A stretch of 6,660 nucleotides of DNA from Desulfovibrionaceae bacterium (GCA_017613475.1 JAGADT010000168.1:1-6660), one strand, 5' to 3'. Positions 1 through 6,660 are shown, numbered from the stretch's first letter. Translations and numbers: made by a program. Notes: generated from the sequence alone by a model not told the origin.

Positions 1-152
1 AGCGGCTCTGAAAACGCGCCCAGGGAATCCGCCGTGACAACGGGGATATCCAGCCCCGCCTCAAGGAGCAGGCTTTTGCGCCTGGGCGAGGCGGAGGCGA
101 GGATAAGGGGGCGGAGCGCATGGAAGAGCTGGGGAGCCAGTGCCGCTTTCAT
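1..152 (-). CDS. maf: Maf-family nucleotide pyrophosphatase, N-terminal part (cut by window edge)
   Basis: This is the first 50 codons of a Maf protein, which hydrolyses non-canonical or modified nucleoside triphosphates to monophosphates in the cytoplasm (family knowledge). The diagnostic N-terminal motif is clear: residues 16-29 read LILASASPRRKSLL, containing the S-x-S-P-R-R phosphate-binding loop at residues 20-25. The rest of the gene lies beyond position 1. The ATG at 152-150 is the only plausible start in this frame upstream of the motif, and a GAG lies 8 bases before it. Most Maf proteins begin only a few residues before the LILAS strand. Here about 15 residues precede it, and the first seven (MKAALAP) are encoded by DNA that aligns with the end of the intergenic repeat found between argG and argH. 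The gene follows argH by 105 bp on the same strand and may be cotranscribed. Identity is confident; exact start less so. Confidence 0.9.
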   Translation of the reverse strand, partial: MKAALAPQLFHALRPLILASASPRRKSLLLEAGLDIPVVTADSLGAFSEP

Positions 153-215
153 GATGTTTTCTCAGCCATGGGTTTTTGAGCAAGCGTTCTTTCAGGCAAA
201 GGGCTACAAGCGGGC
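130..215. repeat. Copy of the same repeat between argH and maf, running into the maf start
   Basis: Plus-strand positions 141-172 match 1767-1798 of unit B at 28 of 32 positions without gaps, including the 16 bases TTTTCTCAGCCATGGG. The match continues leftward more weakly (about 133-140) into a degraded GGCGGC-type core. To the right the copy is more diverged, ending in a GGGCGCGCCGCC core near 204-215. The left part covers the maf ribosome-binding region, its ATG (152-150) and its first codons. Confidence 0.7.
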
Positions 216-257
216 GCGCCGCCTTCAGCCATTTTTTTGCGAAAGCCTGAGGCTGCC

Positions 258-1655
258 TTATTTGCTGAACGTGCCGGCGGCGCCGGCGAGCCAGGCTTCC
301 AGGTCGCTGATCTGGCGGGCCACGGACTGCGGGCCCGTGCCGCCGGGAGCATTGCGGCGGGCAACGGCCGCGGCGTAATCCAGCACGCCGTACACGTCTT
401 CCTCAATGCGGTCGCAGAGGTTTTTCAGGTCGCTGAGCTGCAGCTCTTCAAGGCGGACGCCGCGGTCTTCCGCCAGGGCCACGGCGTGGCCCGTGATGTT
501 GTGGGCTTCGCGGAAGGGAATGCCTTTGCCCACCAGGTAGTCGGCCAGTTCCGTTGCGTTGAGGAAGCCTTTCCTGAGGGCGTCATTCATCCTTTCCGTA
601 TCAAACGTCAGGGCGGCAAGCTGCCCTTCCATCAGCGAAAGGGAGGCCGAAACCGTGGTGTCCGTATCGAGGAAAGGCTCCTTGTCTTCCTGCAGGTCGC
701 GGTTGTAGGTGAGGGGCAACCCCTTGAGGATGGTCAGCATGGCTGTGAGGTTGCCGTAGACCCTGCCCACCTTGCCGCGCATGAGTTCGGCCACGTCGGG
801 GTTCTTTTTCTGCGGCATGATGGAGGAGCCGGTGGCGTAGGCGTCCGGCAGGCGCACAAAGCCGAAGGCCGGGTTGGCCCAGTAGATGATTTCCTCGCAG
901 AAGCGCGAAAGATGCATCATGATGGTGCTGGCGCAGAACAGCGCCTCAAGCACAAAGTCGCGGTCGGAAACGGCGTCCATGCTGTTATGGAAGGTGCCGT
1001 ACATGCCAAGCTGCTCCGCCACCAAGGCGGGGTCCAGGGGGTAGGTGGTGCCTGCCAGCGCCGCCGCGCCAAGGGGGCTTATGCGGGTGCGCTTTTCGCA
1101 GTCAATGAGGCGCTCGGCATCCCGCGTGAACATCCAGGCATAGGCCAGCAGGTGCTGGGCCAGGCTCACGGGCTGGGCGGGCTGCATGTGCGTGCAGCCG
1201 GGCAAAAGGGTCTGCCGGTGCTTCTTGGCCTGCGCAAGGAAGCCTGCGGCGAGCTTTACGCAGAGTTCGTGCCAGACGCGCAGCCTGTCTGAAACAAAGA
1301 GCCTGAAATCCAGCGCCACCTGGTCATTCCGGCTGCGGCCCGTGTGCAGCTTTTTGCCCACGTCGCCCACGAGTTCCGTCAGGCGGGACTCGATGTTCAT
1401 GTGCACGTCTTCCATTTCCTTTTTCCAGGAAAAGGTCTCGTCTTCAATATCGGCCCGGATCTTATCCAGCCCGTCTGTCAGGATCTGCGCTTCTTCCTGG
1501 GTGAGCACGCCCTGCCTGGCCAGCATGCGGGCGTGGGCCTGCGAGCCGCGGATATCCTGATCGTAGAGTGCGGAATCATAGGAAACAGACTGGGTGTAGT
1601 CTTCAACGTCGGCGGCGGTTCCCTGTTTGAACCGCCCTCCCCAAAGCTTGGTCAT
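258..1655 (-). CDS. argH: Argininosuccinate lyase
   Basis: ArgH cleaves argininosuccinate to arginine and fumarate, the last step of arginine biosynthesis, as a cytosolic homotetramer of the fumarase/aspartase superfamily (family knowledge). The 465-residue product has the usual full length. It begins with the typical KLWGGRF segment at residues 3-9, carries HTGRSRND at 104-111, and the T-H-M-Q-P-A-Q-P segment with the probable catalytic acid H156. The superfamily signature GSSIMPQKKNPD lies at 276-287 and includes the flexible-loop catalytic serine (S277 or S278). The start at 1655 is supported by GAGG six bases upstream of the ATG. It lies downstream of argG on the same strand, 192 bp away. 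That gap is filled by two tandem palindromic repeat units, so transcription from argG into argH may be modulated. I see no frameshift or missing active-site residue. Confidence 0.98.
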   Translation of the reverse strand: MTKLWGGRFKQGTAADVEDYTQSVSYDSALYDQDIRGSQAHARMLARQGVLTQEEAQILTDGLDKIRADIEDETFSWKKEMEDVHMNIESRLTELVGDVGKKLHTGRSRNDQVALDFRLFVSDRLRVWHELCVKLAAGFLAQAKKHRQTLLPGCTHMQPAQPVSLAQHLLAYAWMFTRDAERLIDCEKRTRISPLGAAALAGTTYPLDPALVAEQLGMYGTFHNSMDAVSDRDFVLEALFCASTIMMHLSRFCEEIIYWANPAFGFVRLPDAYATGSSIMPQKKNPDVAELMRGKVGRVYGNLTAMLTILKGLPLTYNRDLQEDKEPFLDTDTTVSASLSLMEGQLAALTFDTERMNDALRKGFLNATELADYLVGKGIPFREAHNITGHAVALAEDRGVRLEELQLSDLKNLCDRIEEDVYGVLDYAAAVARRNAPGGTGPQSVARQISDLEAWLAGAAGTFSK

Positions 1656-1752
1656 GGCTGGCCTCGATGCGTTAGTGCGTGCAGGGCGGCAATGCCGCTT
1701 TTATGTTTTTCCTTAGCCGTGGGCTTCTGGAAAGCCTCTGCCCATGCGATTG

Positions 1753-1786
1753 AATAAAGGCGGCAATGCCGCCTTTATTATTTTTT
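1753..1786. terminator. Perfect 13-bp-arm hairpin with T-run; possible bidirectional terminator
   Basis: Positions 1753-1779 form a perfect inverted repeat (AATAAAGGCGGCA, one central base, then its complement). On the plus strand the stem runs into TTTATTATTTTTT, a textbook intrinsic-terminator tail. On the minus strand, the direction of argG-argH transcription, the stem ends in TTTATTC, a much weaker tail. It is therefore a strong stop for antisense transcription and at most a partial one for the arg mRNA. It is also the core of repeat unit B, so its presence may reflect the repeat rather than selection for termination here. Confidence 0.5.
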
Positions 1787-1788
1787 CT

Positions 1789-1825
1789 CAGCCATGGGCT
1801 TCTGGAAAGCCTTTGCCCATGGCTG
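1789..1825. repeat. Inverted repeat with perfect 11-bp arms (CAGCCATGGGC)
   Basis: CAGCCATGGGC at 1789-1799 is the exact reverse complement of GCCCATGGCTG at 1815-1825, with a 15-base loop. An alternative inner pairing (GGCTT with AAGCC) exists inside it. The equivalent hairpin in unit A (about 1717-1747) is weaker, with a G-T pair in the stem. The structure lies in the argG-argH untranslated spacer and would form in the mRNA. Confidence 0.8.
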
Positions 1826-1847
1826 GAGAATAAGGGCGGCGTGCCGC

Positions 1848-3053
<1,206 letters not shown>

Positions 3054-3092
3054 AAAAGGACTCCTTGGGAGTTAATGTCATAACAAAATAAT

Positions 3093-3121
3093 AAGATAAA
3101 CCCGCAGACCTGGGAAGTCAA
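3093..3121 (-). promoter_or_regulatory. Sigma70-type promoter for argG
   Basis: On the minus strand, TTGACT (3121-3116) and TATCTT (3098-3093) are separated by exactly 17 bases. This matches the -35 consensus at five of six positions and the -10 consensus at four of six. A transcript would start near 3086, leaving a leader of about 30 bases with the GGAG ribosome-binding site before argG. No complete ArgR operator is visible here. Confidence 0.65.
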
Positions 3122-3122
3122 A

Positions 3123-3182
3123 CGGGGCGGCATAGCCGTTTTTATTCATGCGCGTTCCGCAGGGGCTTTTATAAAGGTCTTT
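3123..3182. repeat. Diverged repeat copy between the MBL-fold gene and argG
   Basis: Read on the minus strand, this stretch aligns loosely with the end of a repeat unit. It has an AAAG-C-CTTT segment, then AAGCCC, then AATAAAAACGGC, and ends in TATGCCGCCCC, corresponding to the unit's AAAGGCTTT, AAGCCC, AATAAAGGCGGC and ATTGCCGCCC. The core palindrome is degraded to CGGC-ATA-GCCG (3128-3138), followed on the plus strand by TTTTTATT. The core ends only a few bases from the argG -35 element. Alignment was by eye with small gaps, so homology is probable rather than certain. Confidence 0.5.
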
Positions 3183-3221
3183 AGCTGGCTGCAATTGGGC
3201 AAAAGGCTACGGATGCCCTGT

Positions 3222-3917
3222 TTAGACGCAGGGATTATGCTTTTTCTCTCCGCCGATGGTTGTTGACGGGCCGTGCCCCGGGAAAACGCGGGTCTCATCC
3301 GGGAGCGTGAAAAGCTGTTCCTGAATTGAGGTCTGGATGGCTTTTGCATCGCCGCCGGCAAGGTCGGTGCGGCCGATGGAGCGGTAGAAGAGCGTATCTC
3401 CGGAAATGACGGCGCCTTCTTCCGGCAGGTACAGGGCAAGGCTCCCCGGGGAATGCCCCGGAGTCATGCGGATTTCTCCGGTGATGCTGCCAAATTGGCA
3501 TGGTCCGGCGGCAATGGCCTCTGGGGTGAAGGGCGGGACTGGCGGCAGCCCCCACCTGGCAGTATGGCTGGCGGAGACCTCGAGCAGCGGAAAATCCCCG
3601 GCGGAGGCATACGCCGTGACGGGGGGCGGCCCGGCCATAAGCTCCGCCGCGCCGTAGATGTGGTCGAAATGGAGGTGGGTCAGCAGCACGGCCCTGAGCG
3701 AGAGGGCGTTTTCCTTAAGGAAGGAAACAACCTCGTCCAGTCCGCCGATGGCATCGCTGTCTTTGCAGGAACTCGTTTGGCTAAATCCGCCGAGGGATGG
3801 CGATGAATGAGAGCGGCATTGCCGCCCGCCGGGGTCAACCACAAGGGCGTCTCCGTTTTTATGCACAACATAGCAGTTTGTCTGTAAGGGACCGATGGGG
3901 AATACGGTGATAGGCAT
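3222..3917 (-). CDS. MBL-fold metallo-hydrolase (GloB/YcbL/YqgX-like) with an in-frame insertion
   Basis: This is a metallo-beta-lactamase-fold hydrolase, closest to my recollection of the short glyoxalase II-like proteins such as B. subtilis YqgX. These bind one or two metal ions and act on thioesters or unknown substrates in the cytoplasm. All metal-ligand motifs are present: HLHFDH at residues 81-86, TPGHSPGS at 152-159, SGDTLF at 172-177 and GHGPSTT at 214-220. The N-terminus (FPIGPLQTNCYVV, then VDPGG at 27-31) and the end are typical. Residues 32-59 are atypical: a Ser/Gly/Cys-rich stretch between DPGG and the helix starting LDEVVSF. Without it the protein would be 203 residues, with the expected 22-residue spacing from DPGG to the first metal-binding histidine. 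The ATG at 3917 has AAGGA six bases upstream. The gene precedes argG on the same strand by 168 bp, but argG seems to have its own promoter. Physiological substrate unknown. Confidence 0.92.
   Translation of the reverse strand: MPITVFPIGPLQTNCYVVHKNGDALVVDPGGRQCRSHSSPSLGGFSQTSSCKDSDAIGGLDEVVSFLKENALSLRAVLLTHLHFDHIYGAAELMAGPPPVTAYASAGDFPLLEVSASHTARWGLPPVPPFTPEAIAAGPCQFGSITGEIRMTPGHSPGSLALYLPEEGAVISGDTLFYRSIGRTDLAGGDAKAIQTSIQEQLFTLPDETRVFPGHGPSTTIGGEKKHNPCV
3741..3824 (-). repeat. 84-bp in-frame insertion carrying the repeat core, inside the MBL-fold gene
   Basis: This segment encodes residues 32-59 of the hydrolase, which interrupt the canonical DPGG-to-HxHxDH spacing. Both boundaries carry CGGCGG: the left one encodes the GG of DPGG, and the right one is at the end of the insert. 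The insert's first bases on the coding strand, together with the last base before it, read GGGCGGCAATGCCGCT. That is identical over 16 bases to the start of repeat unit A at 1684. The remainder shows only weak resemblance to the intergenic units. The length is divisible by three and introduces no stop codon. Insertion by a palindromic element is inferred from the spacing and the shared core. Confidence 0.65.
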
Positions 3918-3932
3918 GGGCGTTCCTTTCTG

Positions 3933-3952
3933 GGGGCGCTGCCCCTTTTTTT
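3933..3952 (+). terminator. Compact GGGGC hairpin with T-run, in the MBL-fold gene leader (terminator only on the plus strand)
   Basis: GGGGC (3933-3937), a GCT loop and GCCCC (3941-3945) are followed immediately by seven Ts and further T-rich sequence to about 3960. Read rightward this is a classic intrinsic terminator, yet every gene to its left is leftward. Read leftward it is a stable hairpin in the 5' untranslated region, ending 16 bases upstream of the hydrolase start codon and preceded by an A-run. It could block antisense transcription from entering the argS upstream region. Confidence 0.55.
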
Positions 3953-3985
3953 ATTTATTTGGCACAGCAAATGCCTTCGCGAAGT

Positions 3986-4013
3986 TAAATATGTAAAGGG
4001 AGCAATGCCTCAA
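3986..4013 (-). promoter_or_regulatory. Weak candidate promoter for the MBL-fold gene
   Basis: On the minus strand, TTGAGG (4013-4008) and TATTTA (3991-3986) are spaced by 16 bases. They match consensus at four and three positions. This is the best candidate I can find upstream of the hydrolase, and it is only marginal. A perfect 10-bp palindrome, CTTCGCGAAG (3975-3984), lies just downstream of the -10 near the expected transcription start. Confidence 0.25.
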
Positions 4014-4033
4014 CATGCAAACTGGAGGGAAGT

Positions 4034-4083
4034 ATAGCCTGAATTGTCGAGGACGTACAGCGTTGTGGCTGGACTCAGGCTAT
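4034..4083 (+). repeat. Inverted repeat with perfect 9-bp arms (ATAGCCTGA) and a structured loop
   Basis: ATAGCCTGA (4034-4042) is the exact reverse complement of TCAGGCTAT (4075-4083), with 32 bases between. Two further G-T pairs could extend the stem outward. Within the loop, GTC/GAC and ACG/CGT can pair, giving a plausible branched-free long hairpin with internal bulges. There is no T-run after it, so it does not look like a terminator. It could be a structured RNA or a protein-binding site; no known RNA family is recognised. Confidence 0.55.
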
Positions 4084-4247
4084 GTCGTTCGGTTTATGGT
4101 TTGTTACGCTGATCTGTTTATTAGCCCCCATCATACCTTAGATTTTTCAGTGTTTATTGAGGGATACGCATGGAAAAGCGCCAATGCCGCCTCTTTACAA
4201 AACGCAGGCTTTTGATAAAAATGAAAATTTCAGGACGTAAGCCAGCG

Positions 4248-4279
4248 TAAGGCGTTTGCCTTAGCCGGATCTATTTTTT
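4248..4279 (+). promoter_or_regulatory. Hairpin followed by T-run in the argS leader (possible attenuator)
   Basis: TAAGGC (4248-4253), a GTTT loop and GCCTTA (4258-4263) form a perfect 6-bp stem. Ten bases later comes a run of six Ts (4274-4279). The gap between stem and T-run is longer than in a standard intrinsic terminator, so termination would be inefficient. It lies about 30-60 bases upstream of the argS start, where an attenuator would be expected. Whether it is within the argS transcript depends on the unmapped promoter. Confidence 0.3.
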
Positions 4280-4309
4280 AATGAACTGTTTTTTCCCGAG
4301 GTCGATACC

Positions 4310-5965
4310 ATGCGTGCAGAGCAGTGCCTTGAAGCGGCGTTGAAAACCATCTTGGCCGGATACGAACTCTCCTGGCCGGAGAAGACCGTGATTGAACCGC
4401 CTAAGGACGCCCGCCATGGGGATCTGGCGTCGAATGTCGCCATGGTGGCGGCAAAGCAGGCCAAAATGCCCCCCCGCGACCTGGCGGCGAAGATCGCCGG
4501 GGACCTTGCCGACAAGGACGAGGCCATAGCCGGCGCGGAAATTGCCGGCCCGGGCTTTTTGAATGTTTCTTTCCGCCCGGCATTCTGGCAGGAAGTTGTG
4601 CGCAGGGTGGAGCAGGCTGGGGCTACCTTTGGTTCCAGCTCGGCCTGCGCCGGGAAAAAGGTGCAGGTGGAATTTGTTTCCGCCAACCCCACAGGGCCGC
4701 TGCATATCGGGCACGGGCGCGGCGCAGCCGTTGGCGACAGCCTCATCCGCCTGCTGCGTTTTGCCGGCTGCGAGGCTGAAGCCGAATATTATATTAACGA
4801 TGCGGGCCGCCAGATGCGGCTCCTGGGGCTTTCCATCTGGCTGCATGTGAAGGAGCAGTCCGGGCAGCAGGTGGAATGGCCTGAAGAGTATTACCGCGGT
4901 GCGTATATCGCCGACATCGCCCACGACCTCTTGGCCGCCTACCCCCGCCTGGCCTCCCTTCCTGATGATGAAAGCCGCGAATACTGCTATGAGCATGGCA
5001 TGAAGCAGATTTTTGACGGCATCAAGGAAGACCTCGTGACGTTCCGCGTGCATCATGACGTGTGGTTTTCAGAAAAGACGCTGGTGGACGGCGGGGCGGT
5101 TGACGCGGCGTTCAGCCTGCTGGAAAAGGCGGGGCTGCTTTTTGAAGAGGGCGGCGCGCTGTGGTTCCGCACAACGGCTTTTGGCGATGATAAAGACCGC
5201 GTGCTGCGCAAGTCCGACGGAACGCTGACCTATTTTGCTTCGGATATCGCCTACCACTGCAACAAGTTCAGCCGCGGCTTTGACAGGGTTGTGGACGTGT
5301 GGGGCGCTGACCACCATGGCTACATTCCGCGCATGAGGGCTGCGGTGCAGGCCTTGGGCCAGCCCAGGGAAGCCTTTGACGTGGTGCTGATCCAGCTCGT
5401 AAACCTGCTCAAGAACGGCGAGCAGATCACCATGTCCACCAGGGCCGGCAAGTTCGAGACGCTGGCCGACGTGGTCAGCGAAGTCGGCGTGGACGCCACG
5501 CGCTTCATGTTCCTTTCGCGCAAGTCTGACAGCCCGCTTGATTTTGATCTTGATCTCGTGCGCCAGCGCAGCATGGAAAACCCCGTGTATTATGTCCAGT
5601 ACGCCCATGCCCGTATCTGCGCGGTGCTCCATAAGGCGGAGGAGAGCGGCATTTCCCTCCCTGAACTTTCTCTGCCTGAGCAGCTGAAGCCCCTTGAAGC
5701 CAAGGAAGAGCTTGCCATGCTGAGGCGGCTGGACCGCTTTGAGGATACGGTCCTGGGGGCTGCCGAACAGCTTGCGCCGCACCATATAAGCCATTATCTG
5801 ATGGAGCTTTCCGGCCAGCTGCACAGCTATTACGCAAACCACCCCGTCCTGCAGGCGGGCGATGATTCCGTGGTCATGGCCAGGCTCCTGCTCCTCCGCG
5901 CCGTGCGCCAGGTGCTTGCCAATGGCCTGGAGCTGTTGGGTGTGAGCGCCCCTGACAGCATGTAG
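4310..5965 (+). CDS. argS: Arginyl-tRNA synthetase
   Basis: ArgS attaches arginine to tRNA-Arg using ATP; it is a class Ia aminoacyl-tRNA synthetase (family knowledge). The 551-residue product is of normal length. The N-terminal tRNA-recognition domain occupies roughly residues 1-115. The Rossmann catalytic core contains EFVSANPTGPLHIGHGR at 121-137, with HIGH at 132-135, and EYYINDAGRQ at 159-168. The KMSKS-equivalent loop is degenerate, as in most ArgRS, reading MSTRAG at 375-380. The C-terminal anticodon-binding (DALR) domain follows, starting near the SMENPVYYVQYAHAR segment (421-435), which is well conserved. The start at 4310 is preceded by GAGG with eight intervening bases. It is divergent from the arginine biosynthesis block and is followed after 21 bp by a SPOR-domain gene. 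It appears intact. Confidence 0.98.
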   Translation: MRAEQCLEAALKTILAGYELSWPEKTVIEPPKDARHGDLASNVAMVAAKQAKMPPRDLAAKIAGDLADKDEAIAGAEIAGPGFLNVSFRPAFWQEVVRRVEQAGATFGSSSACAGKKVQVEFVSANPTGPLHIGHGRGAAVGDSLIRLLRFAGCEAEAEYYINDAGRQMRLLGLSIWLHVKEQSGQQVEWPEEYYRGAYIADIAHDLLAAYPRLASLPDDESREYCYEHGMKQIFDGIKEDLVTFRVHHDVWFSEKTLVDGGAVDAAFSLLEKAGLLFEEGGALWFRTTAFGDDKDRVLRKSDGTLTYFASDIAYHCNKFSRGFDRVVDVWGADHHGYIPRMRAAVQALGQPREAFDVVLIQLVNLLKNGEQITMSTRAGKFETLADVVSEVGVDATRFMFLSRKSDSPLDFDLDLVRQRSMENPVYYVQYAHARICAVLHKAEESGISLPELSLPEQLKPLEAKEELAMLRRLDRFEDTVLGAAEQLAPHHISHYLMELSGQLHSYYANHPVLQAGDDSVVMARLLLLRAVRQVLANGLELLGVSAPDSM

Positions 5966-5986
5966 ACCAGCGGATGGAGAAACGCC

Positions 5987-6660
5987 ATGTCTGTGCTAAA
6001 AAAAATATTTTCTTCGGGCAGGGACGGATCAGGTTCTGCCAGCGGAGCTTCCGCCGGCAGGCGGCGCACCCCCAGCCTTTCCGAAAGGGAAGCCAATGAT
6101 TCATGGAAAGGCTTTACCTTTACGCTGGGTCCCGGGCTTCTTTTGGCTTCCTGCCTGGGGTTTCTCGTTATCCTGGCCTGGGTTTTCGTGTTTGGGGTGA
6201 TCGTTGGCCGCGGGCTGAACCCCGAAACGCAGATGCCCGGCGCCTCCATCATGAACCAGTGCGAACCCAGGCAGGAGAATGAGCCAAAGCCCGAAATACT
6301 CAAGCCTGAAGAACTGACGTTTTTGAACGATCTCAAGCAGCCGGGCGGAAAGAAGCTGCCGATTCCTTCCGCCAAGCCGGAAAAGCCCCAGGAAAGCTCT
6401 GCTCCTTCGCAGGATACTCCGCCGCCCCCACCACCTGTTAAGCCTGCTCCGCCGGCTCAGGCTGGTCCAAGCTACAATTACGTTTTCCAGGTGGCGGCCT
6501 ATAAATCGGAGGAGCCAGCCAACCTGCTGCGCAAAAAGCTTGAATCTGTTGGTCTGCGCTCAACCCTTGTGGGCGGGAAAGGCCAGAAGGGCGGCATATA
6601 TCGTGTGCAGGTTTCGGCAAGGGGCGGCGAAACCCTGGGAGCAGAAATCAAGAGCAAGCT
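5987..6660 (+). CDS. SPOR-domain inner-membrane protein (3' end beyond the window)
   Basis: This frame is open from ATG 5987 to the window edge (224 codons seen). A GGAG seven bases upstream of the ATG and a 21-bp gap after argS support the start and suggest cotranscription. Residues 1-48 are a Ser/Gly/Arg-rich, probably cytoplasmic tail. One hydrophobic segment spans about 49-74 (GPGLLLASCLGFLVILAWVF, continuing to VIVGR). A Pro/Glu/Lys-rich linker follows at about 77-162, including six consecutive prolines at 145-150. From about residue 163 a SPOR domain begins: YNYVFQVAAYKSEEPANLLR, a KLESVGL segment, and then YRVQVSA. SPOR domains bind denuded septal peptidoglycan (family knowledge). The layout, a short cytoplasmic tail, one membrane helix, a disordered periplasmic linker and SPOR, resembles FtsN/DedD-like cell-division proteins, although sequence outside SPOR is not conserved enough to name it. 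A role in division or envelope biology is inferred. Confidence 0.88.
   Translation, partial: MSVLKKIFSSGRDGSGSASGASAGRRRTPSLSEREANDSWKGFTFTLGPGLLLASCLGFLVILAWVFVFGVIVGRGLNPETQMPGASIMNQCEPRQENEPKPEILKPEELTFLNDLKQPGGKKLPIPSAKPEKPQESSAPSQDTPPPPPPVKPAPPAQAGPSYNYVFQVAAYKSEEPANLLRKKLESVGLRSTLVGGKGQKGGIYRVQVSARGGETLGAEIKSK

Larger units (their letters stand above)
3918..4309. other. Divergent intergenic region between the MBL-fold gene and argS
   Basis: This 392-bp gap must hold the promoters for both directions. From left to right it contains: the GGGGC hairpin with T-run; a perfect palindrome CTTCGCGAAG (3975-3984); a relic-like GAGCAATGCC (4001-4009); a long-loop inverted repeat (4034-4083); an AT-richer stretch (about 4085-4235); a decayed repeat core GCGCCAATGCCGCC (4178-4191); and a hairpin before argS. 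A poor promoter candidate for argS is TTTACA (4194-4199) with TAAAAA 16 bases further on. A 66-codon open frame (4015-4215) lacks a well-placed ribosome-binding site and I do not call it a gene. Confidence 0.6.

Noticed and set aside
237..1292. 351-codon open frame on the plus strand opposite argH
   Set aside because: It is a shadow of argH codon bias: the protein is Gly/Val/His/Ala-rich low-complexity with no recognisable motif, and argH is unambiguous on the other strand.
3139..3150. TTTTTATTCATG as half of an ArgR operator upstream of argG
   Set aside because: Only one half of the TGAAT-ATTCA palindrome is present and the other half does not match; it is also explained by the T-tract of the decayed repeat.
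4015..4215. 66-codon plus-strand open frame in the divergent spacer
   Set aside because: The only purine-rich stretch (AAAGGGAG) is too far from the ATG, the frame overlaps the inverted repeat and a decayed repeat core, and the product resembles nothing I know.
4101..4309. T-box riboswitch upstream of argS
   Set aside because: No AG-bulge, specifier loop or conserved antiterminator T-box sequence is visible, and T-boxes are uncommon in this type of bacterium.
4271..5842. Two long minus-strand open frames opposite argS (261 and 257 codons)
   Set aside because: They are antisense frames of a well-supported argS and show no family motif or credible ribosome-binding site.
5830..6375. 181-codon minus-strand open frame over the argS end and the SPOR gene
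   Set aside because: The plus-strand SPOR-domain frame has a membrane helix, SPOR motif and ribosome-binding site; the antisense frame has none.

Overview
The window looks like chromosomal housekeeping DNA from a GC-rich delta-proteobacterium. I infer Desulfovibrionaceae (Desulfovibrio or a close relative) from the codon style, the argS–SPOR gene pair and the abundance of small GC-rich palindromes between genes. This rests on pattern recognition, not a database search.

Layout. The left 60% is read leftwards (minus strand): an MBL-fold hydrolase (3917-3222), then argG (3053-1848), argH (1655-258) and the first 50 codons of maf (152-1, cut by the window edge). ArgG and ArgH catalyse the last two steps of arginine synthesis, and a good sigma70-type promoter lies just upstream of argG. 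An intergenic stretch of about 390 bp (3918-4309) separates this block from a rightward pair: argS (4310-5965) and a SPOR-domain membrane protein (5987 to beyond the window end). Those two are 21 bp apart and probably cotranscribed. Arginine production and arginyl-tRNA charging thus sit side by side but are divergently transcribed.

The most interesting feature is not a gene. A small palindromic repeat with the core GGCGGCAATGCCGCC, usually followed on the plus strand by a T-rich run, recurs through the leftward block. Two units of about 75 bp stand in tandem between argG and argH, with a third core touching the argG stop codon. A copy between argH and maf runs into maf and supplies its ribosome-binding region, start codon and first codons. 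A decayed copy lies between the hydrolase and argG, directly beside the argG -35 box. An element with the same core lies inside the hydrolase gene as an apparent 84-bp in-frame insertion, adding 28 residues at a conserved position of the fold. I see no defence system, integrase, transposase, CRISPR array, tRNA or rRNA.
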